NCBI GenBank assembly: GCA_017311185.1
Contig: JAESUZ010005169.1
Span: forward strand, 2,730,501-2,794,500
DNA from: Proteles cristata cristata
Lineage: Eukaryota > Chordata > Mammalia > Carnivora > Hyaenidae
Direction: 5' to 3'
DNA length: 64,000 bases
Part shown: positions 12,287 to 23,125 of the stretch, piece by piece
Layout: every line of letters begins with the position of its first letter
How positions within the stretch are numbered: position 1 is the stretch's first letter
Program-made: the position numbers and the translations under genes
The notes under the pieces: generated by a model
The model's database searches: none
Told to the model about the DNA's origin: nothing
The model's input: the letters and a program-made list of their open reading frames with translations, nothing else

Positions 12287-12411
12287 CTGTATTTTCTCTC
12301 TTTTTTTTTCTTTTATAGTTTATTGTCAAGTTGGTTTCTATATAACACCCAGTGCTCATTCCCACAAGTGCCCTCCTCCATGCACATCAGCCCCTTCCCC
12401 TGTGTTTTCTC
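12287..12411 (-). mobile_element. Short 5'-truncated L1 3' end
   Basis: The antisense of the carnivoran L1 3' terminus (GTTTATTGTCAAGTTGGTTT and about 100 bp in all, 12299-12399) is headed by a T-rich tail on the left. A 12-bp duplication (12287-12298 and 12400-12411, one mismatch) flanks it. This is therefore a separate, extremely truncated insertion, not a remnant of a larger element. Confidence 0.85.
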
Positions 12412-12592
12412 ATTTTTGAACAAGGTAAAATAAATGTGGTTCAAACACTGCCAAAAGAGGTATTTGACTTCAACTTTGACTGTTCTGAATAGTCACTACG
12501 ATATTTAAATTTCATATACGCCTTCAACTTGTGGCTCACAGTATATTTCTACTGGATATCTCTGTCCCAGATATGTTTATGATAGAGTAGAT

Positions 12593-12593
<1 letters not shown>

Positions 12594-12650
<57 letters not shown>
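12594..12650. repeat. (TAGA)n microsatellite
   Basis: About 14 uninterrupted TAGA units. Long pure tetranucleotide arrays like this are usually length-polymorphic. Confidence 0.97.
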
Positions 12651-12721
12651 TTAGGTAAGAATATACATACAGATATATGCAATATATTTTTAAGTACATT
12701 TGTCACTATCTTCATTTTCCA

Positions 12722-12759
12722 CAGTATATTTTAACCTCCTCAGTATATTTTAACCTCCT
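12722..12759. repeat. 19-bp perfect tandem duplication
   Basis: CAGTATATTTTAACCTCCT occurs twice head to tail (12722-12740 and 12741-12759) with no mismatch, suggesting a recent slippage or short duplication. Confidence 0.95.
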
Positions 12760-13956
12760 CTGACTTAGACTTCAATGGAACTAACACCATTCTCATCATT
12801 CTGAGCTTGGATTTGTGAAGTTTCTTTCTTATGTTCCCCAGATACCCTGACTTCCATTTTTGGCCTTGCTGCATAACATGGTATCTTAACTTCTGATTCC
12901 AGCTTTGCTGTTCTCTTTTACAGGTTTCTAAATTGTAAGGAAACCTGAATTTGTGAGAGACTCAGAATCCTAACTCATGAGTAAGAGTTAAATCTTAGAA
13001 TCACAAAAATTTACTTTCAAAGAAAATGCATTTTAATAATAGTATATATCACTATTTTATAGACAAAATTCCTGGGTATCTGGATGAAACATTCCCTCTC
13101 CAATAATTAAAATTAGATAATAAATGTGATATATGTTTTCTTCATAATACCTGGGCTCTCTTTCATAAAAATGCTTTACTTATTACCTTATAAATATTCT
13201 CTCTGTATCACAGAGGCCTTAGTTTAAGAAAGGCAACTTCTCTTAGCAATATTAAGATATTGACTCTGGAATCAGTCAGGGAATGAAAAATGAAGTTATG
13301 CATATTTAATCTACTCAGTGAGGATTTGGGGTTGCCTCTGAGAATAAGAGAGGAAATTAATAACTCCCCACCCTCCTTCACAAGGATATTTATGAGAACA
13401 AAATTATATCAAAACATATGGGAAAGCATTTAGAAAGTATAACAGGATATAAAATGTAGAGCATTTTATGATTATTTTTATGAGTGATAATTATTTAAAC
13501 TTTAGAAGAAACATTCATTTGACTTTTGTGAGTTTAACATTTCTTCTAAGCCCTACAAGCCAATTCCCTTTTGTCTTCAAATAAAAAAATCTATTTTGCA
13601 TCAATAATAGAATATATATTTTCTTATTTTTTTTAACATTTCAAGAATTCTACTTTATGTAGAACAGTGTTTAGCCTTGACCACCTTTTCTAAACAGTCA
13701 ATACCAAGGGGACTCTTACATGCTATTCCTCCCAGCAAAATAAATAATGTATGGAATACAGTTTCTCTCAGAGTTATAGAAAAAAAAAAAAGAGCAGATA
13801 AGGCAGAAAGAGAAAAAAAGGAGTTTTTCTTTTCATTTTCCTTATTGCCAGGGTGTATATACTCTTTTAAAATATTAGTTCTATATTCATTAAGTTATTT
13901 AATACATACCCAAAGTCTTTAAAACAATTCTTATTTTTCAAACTAAGCCAAACATA
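12760..13956. other. AT-rich DNA, nothing recognised
   Basis: No gene or confidently named repeat. An A12 run at about 13780 and AT-rich stretches only. Confidence 0.5.
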
Positions 13957-13965
13957 GAAGAGGGA

Positions 13966-14041
<76 letters not shown>

Positions 14042-14288
14042 GAGGGAGGAGGGAGGGAGGGTGGGAGGGAGGGAGGGAGGGAGGGTGGGAGGGAGGGAGG
14101 GAGGGAGGAAGGAAGGAAGGAAGGAAGGAAGGAAGGAGGGAAGGAAGGAGGGAAGGAGGGAGGGAGGGAGGGAAGAAAGAAGGGAGGGAGGTGGGAAGTA
14201 GGGATAGGGAGGAAACAGAATTCAATCAAGGAGAGGGGTGGGAGAAAGAAAAGGAAGGAAGAAGGAAGGGAGAAAGAGAGGGAGAGGA
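13957..14288 (+). repeat. 330-bp homopurine tract (GAAA, GA, GGGA, GGAA)
   Basis: The tract goes from (GAAA)n at 13963-14023, to (GA)n to about 14044, to GGGA units (14045-14108), to GGAA and GGGA mixtures (to about 14200), then an irregular purine stretch to 14288. Only a few pyrimidines interrupt it. The two overlapping Pro/Ser-rich open frames on the - strand are translations of this repeat, not proteins. Confidence 0.97.
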
Positions 14289-14848
14289 AATTAGGCCCTG
14301 GACTGAAGAAGTACCTAGCAAGGACTAAACTTTAAACTGCATTTTCAGCTGTGAAATGGACTACTTTAATATTGAAAGAGTTTCTACTTTCTAATTTGGA
14401 GACTGAAACTCATTTTGGGGAGACACTCACTTTGTTCAAGACTGAGTAGGGTGGGCCTTTTAAGCCACGGAGAATTCTAACAAGACCTCTTCATCTTGCC
14501 CTTGTTGCAGCTATGTATAGTGAGATAAACCAAGACAAATACTCAAATTATAAAGCTACCATTATTTCTAATAAGCAAATTTTATAGTTAGGTATAGTAC
14601 TACGCTCTCTCAGAATGTATTTTTCCCCGTAACTTGTCACACGGGTAAAGGCCAATGTTTTTGTGCTATGTTGCTCTGTGTGAGATGTAAGGATTTAAAG
14701 CAGCTCAGAAAGGGATGATGATCTCAGGTTAGTGCTATCTTCTCTTATAGAGACAGCTGTAAGTGACCGTGGTCACCTACCCTCTGTATTGGATATCTTT
14801 TTGTGCAGTGACTTCAGTAAGATCTTAAGATCTTAGTTGGGTTATGGT
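14289..14848. other. Unassigned sequence
   Basis: No gene or repeat recognised. The composition is ordinary. Confidence 0.5.
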
Positions 14849-14884
<36 letters not shown>

Positions 14885-14893
14885 GCTGTTGTT
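14849..14893. repeat. (TTG)n microsatellite
   Basis: Some 14 TTG units with one TGC interruption near the end. Confidence 0.95.
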
Positions 14894-15827
14894 TGGGGGT
14901 CACCAAACCAGGGCATCAGTGCCCAGTTGAGTGACAATAGCCCCAAGGTCCTCTGTAGCAGTACCTCACCAAAAAGGCCGGAAAAGGTCTGAACAACCGA
15001 TTCTGCAGCATATATAACCTGGTCATTAATTTGCTCTCACAACAGTCAACTGTGCAAAAGAAAACTGAAAACTTTTTTGTCACTTCTCCATCATTCTTTT
15101 GAGATTCTCCCCCGTTCAGTAACAAGCAGACCTAGACTGGCCAATGAACAATAGCTCATTTACTTCTAATGAGTCTTATTTCAGCTTCAGTATTAATTCT
15201 ACCCAAGTCCGTCTCGTCCTGACTGTTAAATAGTCCTCATAGATGACTTCGGTCTCCATGTTTTTCAGATTTAAGTTCTCCCCTCCAACTGACCGCTCAC
15301 CCACCTCTTCAGAGGTTGTGCTATTCTGAATGGTGGCTCTGTGAGTGAGGATCTTTTTGTGTTTTCACTTTAATGGTAAAAAGGGATGGTAGGGCCGGGA
15401 CTGCATATTACCTGCAAATGCCAGCTTGTCTCTGCTGTGGGGAGCAGACTGTTCCTTAGACTAATGAGGATTTTGGTGCAGCTGACTTGTCTGGCCATTG
15501 AGCATGCAGTTCTGGCACCTGACACTGGAATCTGTCTGTCATATTATGACTTATAGAAGGCCCAACAACTAGACTTAAGTGGGATAGAAATATCCCAGCA
15601 ATGTCTACTATTTTTTACTCAGTGCAGCCTGTTTTATTTGCTACAGAATAGCTGAAGCTTGTTTACTTGCTTAAGAACAACTGGGTATGTTTGCTGCTAA
15701 ACTGAAAAACGGGGTTGGGGTAAATATTCCCAGAGCAAGACACCCTTTGTTTAGGTACTTATTTATTTATGTACTAGTTTAACTTCTGCCATTCTGCTTC
15801 TCTCCAGACCTATTACTTCTTTCCCTT

Positions 15828-15829
<2 letters not shown>
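14894..15829. other. Unassigned block with several retained CpGs
   Basis: More balanced composition than the neighbours. A 69-codon open frame on the - strand (14916-15125) has no recognised motif. The block could be an old LTR or a retrocopy of an untranslated region, but I cannot name it. Confidence 0.4.

Positions 15830-15874
<45 letters not shown>
15830..15874. repeat. (CA)n microsatellite
   Basis: Some 22 uninterrupted CA units. Confidence 0.97.
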
Positions 15875-15877
<3 letters not shown>

Positions 15878-15889
15878 CTGTAATAGTAG

Positions 15890-15990
15890 GAACTTACTTT
15901 ATTAATGGCTATATTTCTACACTTAGAAAATTGCCTGATATATACTGAAGAGTCAATAAATATTTGTTGCATGTATGAATTTTCACTTAT
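15890..15990 (+). mobile_element. L2 3'-end fragment
   Basis: It ends in GTCAATAAATATTTGTTG plus a short diverged tail, the characteristic LINE-2 3' terminus; the 5' part is too diverged to align by eye. Confidence 0.55.
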
Positions 15991-16029
15991 ACGAGCCAAG
16001 AAATTCAGTGAGAAAGGGTCTAATTGATT

Positions 16030-16200
16030 AACAGTTCTGGACTTCAAACCCAAAGTGCAGCCTATGGATGAGCAGTAGTTCCATCATTTGGTAAGTTGTT
16101 AAAAATGTGTCCTCTTGTGCCCCATTTCAGATTTTAGAATAGAAACTGTATTTCATCAAGTTGCCTAGATGCTTCCTATTGCACATGACAGTTTAAAACA
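16030..16200 (-). mobile_element. MER5A-like DNA transposon remnant
   Basis: AGTGCAGCCTATGGATGAGC, a TTGTTAAAAATG block and the later TGCACATGACAG match the antisense of the MER5A (hAT-Charlie, non-autonomous) pattern. The copy is diverged, as expected for an element shared by eutherian mammals. Confidence 0.6.
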
Positions 16201-16771
16201 CCCCGTCTTTTACTAAGGAATCACACATATTGCCATACCCTCACCTACATCTAAGGCAGGAATCATTAATTAATCAAGATAATCTTTTCCATGGAATCAC
16301 ACTCAATCAAGACTCAAAATCCTTTTCACTGTCCAACTCCGTCTAGTTTTGAAAGACTAATTAAAGTTGGCACATGGAGATTTATAGATTTATAAATGTT
16401 TTTTTAATAAGGTTAGTTTCTTCCTTCTTATCCTTACAATTTGAGGAATTAGTAAATAATGGCCGCTGAAAAACTTAAAGGCAACTATCAATTAATGAAG
16501 GAGCATTTATGTAATGCTAAATAAATGATTAGCTCTAAGTTAAGCCTTTCAAAAGATAAAAATTTGATAGGCAATTTCTTAATGAATTTACAATTTTATA
16601 CATAAGGTAAAATGTAAAAATAAACATAAATGCAAAGATTAGAAACTAAATAACTAATTCTGTAATACTCGTCTGTTTAATAAGTATAGAAGCTAATATT
16701 TTAAGTCCTAAAATATAACTGGCATCTTAGGAATTATTTAATGTAAATACACATTGGACTTAACCAAAAAT
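16201..16771. other. AT-rich DNA, nothing recognised
   Basis: Mostly A/T with no open frame of note and no repeat that I can name. Confidence 0.5.
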
Positions 16772-16980
16772 AATACTGTAATTTTTTTATGTTTATTTAT
16801 TTCTGAAAGAGAGAGAGAGAATGAGCAAGGGGAGGGCAGAGAGGGAGGGAGACAGAGGATTAAAGGCAGACTCTGTGCTCACAGTGCAAGCTCAAACTCA
16901 GGAATCATGAGATCATGACCTTAGCTGAAGTTGGATACTTAACCAACTGAGCTACCCAGGTGCCTCAATACTCTAATTTT
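16772..16980 (-). mobile_element. CAN-SINE, left arm of an inverted SINE pair
   Basis: The body is 16786-16966, with head on the right (GAGCTACCCAGGTGCCTC). The 14-bp duplication AATACTSTAATTTT (16772-16785, 16967-16980) has one mismatch. Moderately decayed CpGs. Confidence 0.92.
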
Positions 16981-16990
16981 AAAAATAACA

Positions 16991-17208
16991 GGGGCGCCTG
17001 GGTGGCTCAGTTGGTTAAGTGTCCAACTTTGGCTCAGGTCATGATATCGTGGTTTGTAGGTTCGAGCCCCACATCAGGTTCCGTGCTGGCAGCTCAGAAC
17101 CTGGAGCCTGTTTCGGATTCTGTGTCTCCCTCTCTCTCTGCCCCTCCCCCACTCATGTTCTGTCTCTCTTTGTCTCAAAAATAAACTATAAATTAAAAAA
17201 AAAATAAA
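16991..17208 (+). mobile_element. CAN-SINE, right arm of an inverted SINE pair
   Basis: A complete copy: GGGGCGCCTGGGTGGCTCAG head with A-box-like TGGCTCAGTTGG and B-box-like GGTTCGAGCCC, CT-rich tract, and a TCTCAAAAATAAAC ending followed by an A-rich tail. It starts 10 bp after the preceding SINE's duplication. The A-rich surroundings hide any target duplication of its own. Confidence 0.93.
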
Positions 17209-18003
17209 ACTGATGCTCAAAGAATATAAGATACTTATCCAAGAAGCTAAGGGATAAAATGGTGATTTGGACAATTTGTGACTCATCTCCAAATAAAGCT
17301 CATAAGAGCATTCAAATAAATAGAAAAGTAAGAATGGCACCATCCAAGGAAGAGGGGTGACATCTCTTGTGTTTGCTGCTCATCATCCCTTCCTTCAGGT
17401 AACTGTTTTCATGCCATCTGACTCCTTTTTTTCTTCCCTTGACATTTATCCCAGGAAAAAAGAAGTGAAACAGTGGCCAAAGGTAGTTCAATTAGATCCC
17501 CTTATCTGCACATCTGAAGTCACCTGAATCTTGAGGAGGGCTCAGGCACTGAGGCTTTTGGAAGTGAGTTGTCTATAGGCAGTCACTGATGAAGTTCTAT
17601 GAATTCATGTTTCTGACATTTCCAGAGGGGTCTGAGCACAGAGCAATATTTTAACTTGTTCTTTGATGACAGTGAGACATTCAGTGTACTTTTAATAGCA
17701 TACGTTATTTTCCTTCAGTAAACTAGATATGTTTTTTGTTGCTTACAAATGAAGAAATCTATTGATAAGGAAACTAATAAAGAAAGAGGGATTTAAGCAA
17801 AAGACTTCAGGTGAAATATGGGAATATCTGTAATTAACTGTTAGAAAGAAATGGGGTAAAAATATAGCAAGAATTGTATATATATTCTGTGTGGGATAGC
17901 ATTGTTCAGGATAGCATTACCTGGGATTTATTAGAGAAACAGATAGTCAAGGAATCACCAACATATGCACTGAGAATGAAGACCAGGGGTAATGGGTCAA
18001 TAC
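17209..18003. other. Unassigned sequence
   Basis: No gene or named repeat. Ordinary A/T-rich composition. Confidence 0.5.
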
Positions 18004-18251
18004 GGCAATAAGTCTATTTTTTTTAATTTTTAAATTTATATCTGTTTTTGAGAGAGAGAAAGATAGAGTGTGAGTTGGGGAGGGGCAAAGACAGAGGGAG
18101 ACACAGAATCCAAAGCAGGCTCCAGGCTTTGAGCTGTCAGCACAGAGTGCAACACAGGGCTCAAACCCACAGACCATGAGTTCATAACTTGAGCTGAAGT
18201 TGGAAGCTTAATCAATTGAGCTACCCAGGTGCCCTGGCAATAGGTCCATTT
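18004..18251 (-). mobile_element. CAN-SINE
   Basis: The body is 18020-18235, with T-rich tail left and head right (GAGCTACCCAGGTGCCC). The 16-bp duplication GGCAATARGTCYATTT lies at 18004-18019 and 18236-18251 with two transitions, implying a medium age. Confidence 0.93.
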
Positions 18252-18690
18252 AAGACAAATAATGCCAATTGTGACAGACTACACTGTTCCCCTTTTCCTT
18301 TAGAAACAAGAACGGTGATATTTTTCTGGTATATGGCCACCAGTCAAAGACTGTATATGTCTCCTTACCTATAGCTAGGTATGACCATGTGCCCGAGGTC
18401 CCGCCAATGGGAATTAAGCAAAAGTATTTGTGAAATTTCTGGATCATGCCATGAAAACAAAGAGGCAAGATCTTCTGGCAACCTTTCCACTGACTAGAGA
18501 AGAGGCTTGGCAAAAGGAGCAGCAATTTTACACCACAATATGGAATCCATGGGTTTAGGATGTCACAGCTGCACTGACAAATATTCATAGCAAGCACAGG
18601 CTACTCATATTTGGACCACACTGTGAGAGAAGACTGTAATTCTATCTTGCTCAGGCATTGCTATTTTGGCTTTTGTTATGAAACTTGATC
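18252..18690 (+). mobile_element. Possible ancient LTR-like repeat
   Basis: Phrases such as GACCATGTGCCCGAGGTCCC, CCAATGGGAATTAAGCAAAA and the closing CTATTTTGGCTTTTGTTATG recall an old mammal-wide element ending in 'ttttgggg..tgttat'. I cannot name the family with confidence (an MLT1-type LTR is one option). Confidence 0.3.
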
Positions 18691-19499
18691 ATTATCCTTC
18701 CTATTACACGAATGGAGGTTGTTCATAGCAACATTAAAAGTGGGAGAGTGACAAGCACAGACTTGAAATTCTAGCCTCAAGGTCTGGAATAAAACACAAG
18801 GATTTTTAAGCACCAAGGTTTAATGCTTAAACTTGTATAGAGCATTTTGCTAAATATTAAACTCAGCAACTCACTTCACACAATTGGGGGTATGCAACAA
18901 CAGTTAAATACATAATCTTTCAAGGCGTTTTTTTGTGAACCCTAGGATATTAACAGTGAAAGATTGGGATCTTAGCAGTAACAGTGATATCTCTGAGAAT
19001 TCAGAGATTCTGAATAATCTTAAGCCCCCAAAACTTAATGACAAATTCTCCTCAGTAAATCTCCTTTGTCTGAGAAACTTTTCCTTTAGTAAAAGAAAAA
19101 AAAAAAAAAACACTAGAAACTAAAAAAGAATACCTTGTTTATATACTCTCATTTTTTTCTTGTTTAAAAAATGATTTTGAACTCAACATGCACTAGTGGT
19201 AAAATTCAGAGAAGAGCCAAGGGAAATATTACACCCTAAAGTTTCCCAAATAAATTAAAAAAAAAAAAAACTTTACTGTAAAACTTGTGGAACCATTTGT
19301 GAGAATGGAAAGAGAATGGGAATGACAGAAGATGTATTAATGTTATTATATACACCTCAATGTATAGACAAGAACACACCTTACTAGAGAAGCTGAATTT
19401 AACATCATATAGACCATTTAGTATATCCTATTGCTATAATAACTAATAATTCTGATTTGGATGTATAATAGGCTTTGTAAACTTAACACATTCAAAACA
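18691..19499. other. Unassigned sequence with A-rich runs
   Basis: Runs of A at about 19096-19110 and 19258-19270. The short open frame at 18935-19123 ends in the first A run and has no coding support. Confidence 0.45.
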
Positions 19500-19845
19500 A
19501 AATTGTTGATTTCCACATGTATCCCTTTAACCATAAATTCCTTCCCTTGGCTCCCTCATTTCAGTATTCAGTACCAGTTTTCACTAAGTTACCAATGCAC
19601 AAACCCACAAAGTCATCATTTATTTCTGTGCTTCCCTCATATCCACATTATCCACATTCAGTCCTTCATCAAATCAACTGAATCTTCAAAATATATTCAG
19701 AGTATGACTATATATCACAACTTCTACCTTGACTTCCCTAATTCAAGCCACCTTCATTTATTGCCTGGAAGATCACATTCTCTGAACAGTTCTATGATCT
19801 CTATGGACTGTAAATCAGATTCTTTCACTCTTAACTTTTAGTTGG
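19500..19845 (+). mobile_element. L2 fragment
   Basis: The order 'catccttgac', 'caaatcaactgaatcttcaaaatata', 'ttcaagccaccttcatt..attgcctgga' follows the LINE-2 ORF2 C-terminal region on the + strand, diverged. The 126-codon open frame here (19461-19841) is chance. Confidence 0.55.
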
Positions 19846-20018
19846 ATTGGGTCACAGAGAGACATTAGCATGAGATTGGAGGGTGACAGAAAAGACAGGT
19901 GATAAAAAACAGTTTTCTTTGGTTGAAAGTTAAGAGCTTTTATTTGAAACTTTTTTATTTGATAGCATGAACATCTGATATTATTAATTATCCTCTAAAC
20001 ACTGCTTTATCCACAATC

Positions 20019-20083
20019 CACACACACACACGTGTGTATATGTGTATATATGTGTATGTATATGTGTATATACATATATATAT
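20019..20083. repeat. CA/TG and TA alternating tract
   Basis: (CA)n meets (GT)n at a central ACACGTGTGT, then mixed TATG and TATA repeats. It is fully alternating purine-pyrimidine with a palindromic core, thus prone to Z-DNA or cruciform formation. Confidence 0.9.
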
Positions 20084-20084
20084 T

Positions 20085-21700
20085 TCCCCCTAGTACTTTA
20101 AAGATATTATACCATTGTTTTCTGACTTTCAGAGCTTCTAACAAGACATGTGTTTGCTATCATCACTATTACTGTCCCTCTAGAGATCATGTCTTCTTCT
20201 CTGGCCTCCTTCAAGAATTTCCTTTATTTTTCATGCACAGTAGTTTAAATACAATGTGTCTACATATACTTTCATAGGTATTTATCATGCTTGAAGTGAG
20301 CTGAGATTCATGGATACATGGTTTGAGGTCTTCTGTTACTTGGTATAAATTCTGGGCAATTATCTCCGAATTATTCTGCTTCTCTGGTCTTTTCTGAGAC
20401 TCCAATTGCACATATGTTTAACCATTTCATATTGCCCTACACACATGCTTCCCCTACACATAGATGTAGTTTATGTAATTTTTATGGATCTATCTTTACA
20501 TTTGCTGATTCTTTCTTCAGATTTGTTGAGCTTACTGAGGGGTCCAATGAGGAATTATTTGCCTCTGATACCATTTAAAAAATTACTTTTGGCCTTTCTT
20601 TCTAACTCTTTTTGATTTTTTCCATCATTTGCTGAAATTCCCAATCTTTTCAAGCCTGTTGTGCACATTTACCACTATTTTTCTGACTGCTTTAATCATA
20701 ATACAAGTCTCAATGTGACAGTCCCAACATGAGACATTTGAGTTTGTGTATTTTGGTTGTTTTGTTTATTACTTGAAGTATCTTTTTCTTGCCCTTGCAT
20801 GTATCTCATAATTTTTGAATGAATGCTGGACACCATGTATGGAACAAGAGAAACTGAGGAAATATAAGGAAAATAGGAATTGCATCCAGAAATGGGCATG
20901 CCTCTGCTGTCATACCTTTAGTACAACAGTTGAGCTACTCTATCTAATCAGGGGATGAGTTGGGTCTGAATTTTGTTTTTCCTATAGTTAACCTAACTTG
21001 TACCACAATATTCAAATTTGTCTAATGATACCTTGTTCTTAGGATGGGAACTAAGATGTTGCAGGGTTTTCCTCTTGCTAATCTCTCAGCTTTTAGTCCT
21101 CCCTCTGGGCATGGGACTCAGAGAAGGTCACTCTCTATACTCTTGACATATAGTTTTTTCATTAAGTAAAGTGCCATTGCTATTGCTTGTTTGCTTATGT
21201 GTAGGTAGAGGGCTGGAGATGATCTCTATTACTCTGGACTAGCTTCAGCTTAAAGTAAGTCATGTGCTCCTGGGACTCAGTGATGGGATTCTGTCATTAT
21301 TCCTGCTCCTTTATTCTATGGTAAACAAATTCTGCCTCGTATCTATGCAGATCTTGCATGGGAGAGAGGTAAATTCTCCTAGCTAGAAGAAGGTTCTACT
21401 GCTATTAAGCCCAGAATTGTTTTTGGAATATCTTATAGAAATGAAATGTGTTTGTTTTTCATTTTTTTATTGTATCCTTCCCTCAGAAACAAATAGGCTA
21501 TCCCTATCCCCTGCTGGTTGGCAGGATTTTCAGTTCTTCTTCCATAGCTTAAATAATTTTCTCTGTTCAAAAGAAACGCACAAAGGGGCAGGAACTTCTG
21601 CCTTTTCTGTAGTGGTATCTGATCCCTACCATTCTTATACTACTGAGAAATGCTCTCTCCCCCTGTCCTCGAGCTATAAAAAATTGCTCAAGATTAAGTG
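20085..21700. mobile_element. Probable ancient L1 (L1M-type) untranslated region
   Basis: The phrases 'ttgcacatatgtttaaccatttcatattg', 'atctatctttacatttgctgattctttcttc' and 'ataatttttgaatgaatgctggacaccatg' recall a T-rich L1M untranslated segment, much diverged. Strand is not assigned because I am unsure of its orientation. No open frames with protein-like content. Confidence 0.42.
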
Positions 21701-21981
21701 AGAGTCCTTATTGTGTCTATAGATGCAAGAGTTCTTCAGTAATTCATTAAACTAATTTTATTTTTTCTCACTTTTTTGGCAGCCATTTTTTTCTTCCAGT
21801 TCTGTCCCTACCTTCATTTCTTTTACCTTTTCACGAGTCCTTAAATATTTGACTGCTATTCTATTATCTCAATTCTTTGTTGGCTTCAAAAAAGTTATTA
21901 TTATATAATTTATGTGTGCTATTTATCATTATTAGGTAGGAGGGATATACTTTCTTAGCTCATCAAATCCTAGGCATAAGA

Positions 21982-22032
21982 AGAAACCTTAAGTGTGGTG
22001 TGTTTTTTTTTGTGTGTTTTTTTGGGTCTTCT

Positions 22033-22067
<35 letters not shown>

Positions 22068-22282
22068 TTCTTTTTTGAGAGCATGCACACAATGCACACA
22101 CATCCCCATGAGCAGGGTAGGGGCAAAGGGAGAGGGGGAGAGAATCTTAAGCAGGCTCCATGCCCAGAGCTAAGCCAAATGCATGGCTCAATCTCAGGGT
22201 CATGAGATTATGATCTGAGCTGAAATCAAGAGTCAGATGCTTACATGACTGAGCCACCCAGGCATCCTGAGAAATCTTAAGT
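21982..22282 (-). mobile_element. CAN-SINE with expanded CT tract in its tail
   Basis: The body is 21995-22269, with head right (GAGCCACCCAGGCATCC). Duplication AGAAAYCTTAAGT (21982-21994 and 22270-22282) with one transition. The tail side contains GT/T-rich sequence and (CT)n at about 22033-22060. It forms an inverted pair with the next SINE. Confidence 0.88.
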
Positions 22283-22300
22283 TTTAAAATGCATTATGCA

Positions 22301-22494
22301 AGGGATACCTGGGTGGCTCACTTTGTTTAGCGTTGGACTTTAGCTCAGATCATAATCTCACAGTTTGTGAGTCTGAGGCTTGCACTGGGCTCTCTGGGCC
22401 TCAGAGCCTGCTTCAGATTCTCTGCCTACCTCTGTCTGCCCCTCCCTCATGCATTCTCATCCTTGATCTTCCAAAAATAAACAAATACTAAAAA
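22301..22494 (+). mobile_element. CAN-SINE, diverged
   Basis: Head AGGGATACCTGGGTGGCTCA, body GGGCTCTCTGGGCCTCAGAG, ending CCAAAAATAAACAAATAC. CpGs are all lost. No clear duplication. Confidence 0.88.
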
Positions 22495-23009
22495 CTGGAC
22501 TATGCTAGATGATTTGTATAGTCTGTAGAGGAATATGGTTGAAAACTGGAGACAAAATATATGGTCCTGCAGTCATTCAGGAGAAAGTGAATGACTGTGT
22601 TGCTAGATTGATAGTAGTATAAATGATCTGAGATCATCTGATTGTGGATATATTTGAAAGGAAGTGTTATCAGGGTTCACTGATGTGATAGCTGTAGTAT
22701 ATAAAAGACTACAGAGTTAAAGATAACATCACAATTTTGGACCAAAGATATTTAAAGAATAAAGCTGTCATTTGAAAAAAAAAAAAAGAGAAAAAAATAA
22801 AAAAATAATGAAACATCATGTTTTGGAGGTGTGGTTTAGCAAATAAAATTTAGTTCTAGACAAATTAATTTTAAGATGTCAAATTTCTGAATGGTGATGT
22901 TGAATAGTCAATCTACTATATGAATGATCTTCAAAGACAGATTATTTTAAAAATTGCATCATGTTTGAAATCCACTGAATTTTGTTTAAAACAAAGATGT
23001 ATTCAATGT
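22495..23009. other. Unassigned sequence
   Basis: A-rich run at about 22775-22808 and otherwise nothing recognisable. Confidence 0.5.
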
Positions 23010-23125
23010 CAATACAAATAACATTTATAGAGCACCTATTATGTAGCAGGTATAACAGTGGATATCATAGGGTTCCTGTTGTCAAGGAGCTCATTCTCAT
23101 TGTCTAGTGGGGAGGAAACATATAC
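23010..23125 (+). mobile_element. Ancient MIR/L2-like fragment
   Basis: AACATTTATAGAGCACCTAT, then 'caaggagctcattctcattgtctagtggggag', fits the old mammalian pattern 'gagcacctactatgtgcc...ggagctcacagtctagtgggggag'. Family within MIR/L2/L3 not resolved. Confidence 0.45.

Noticed and set aside
12594..12650. CRISPR-like or satellite array
   Set aside because: Simple tetranucleotide repeat in a mammalian genome, no spacers.
13867..14229. Pro/Ser/Leu-rich open frames on the - strand
   Set aside because: Direct translation of the homopurine repeat; no real protein.
16991..17065. Possible tRNA-Lys gene
   Set aside because: A- and B-box-like sequences belong to a CAN-SINE head; the tRNA arms do not pair as in a real tRNA, and the SINE body follows at once.
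19461..19841. 126-codon open frame
   Set aside because: Lies within an L2 fragment and has no start context or motif.
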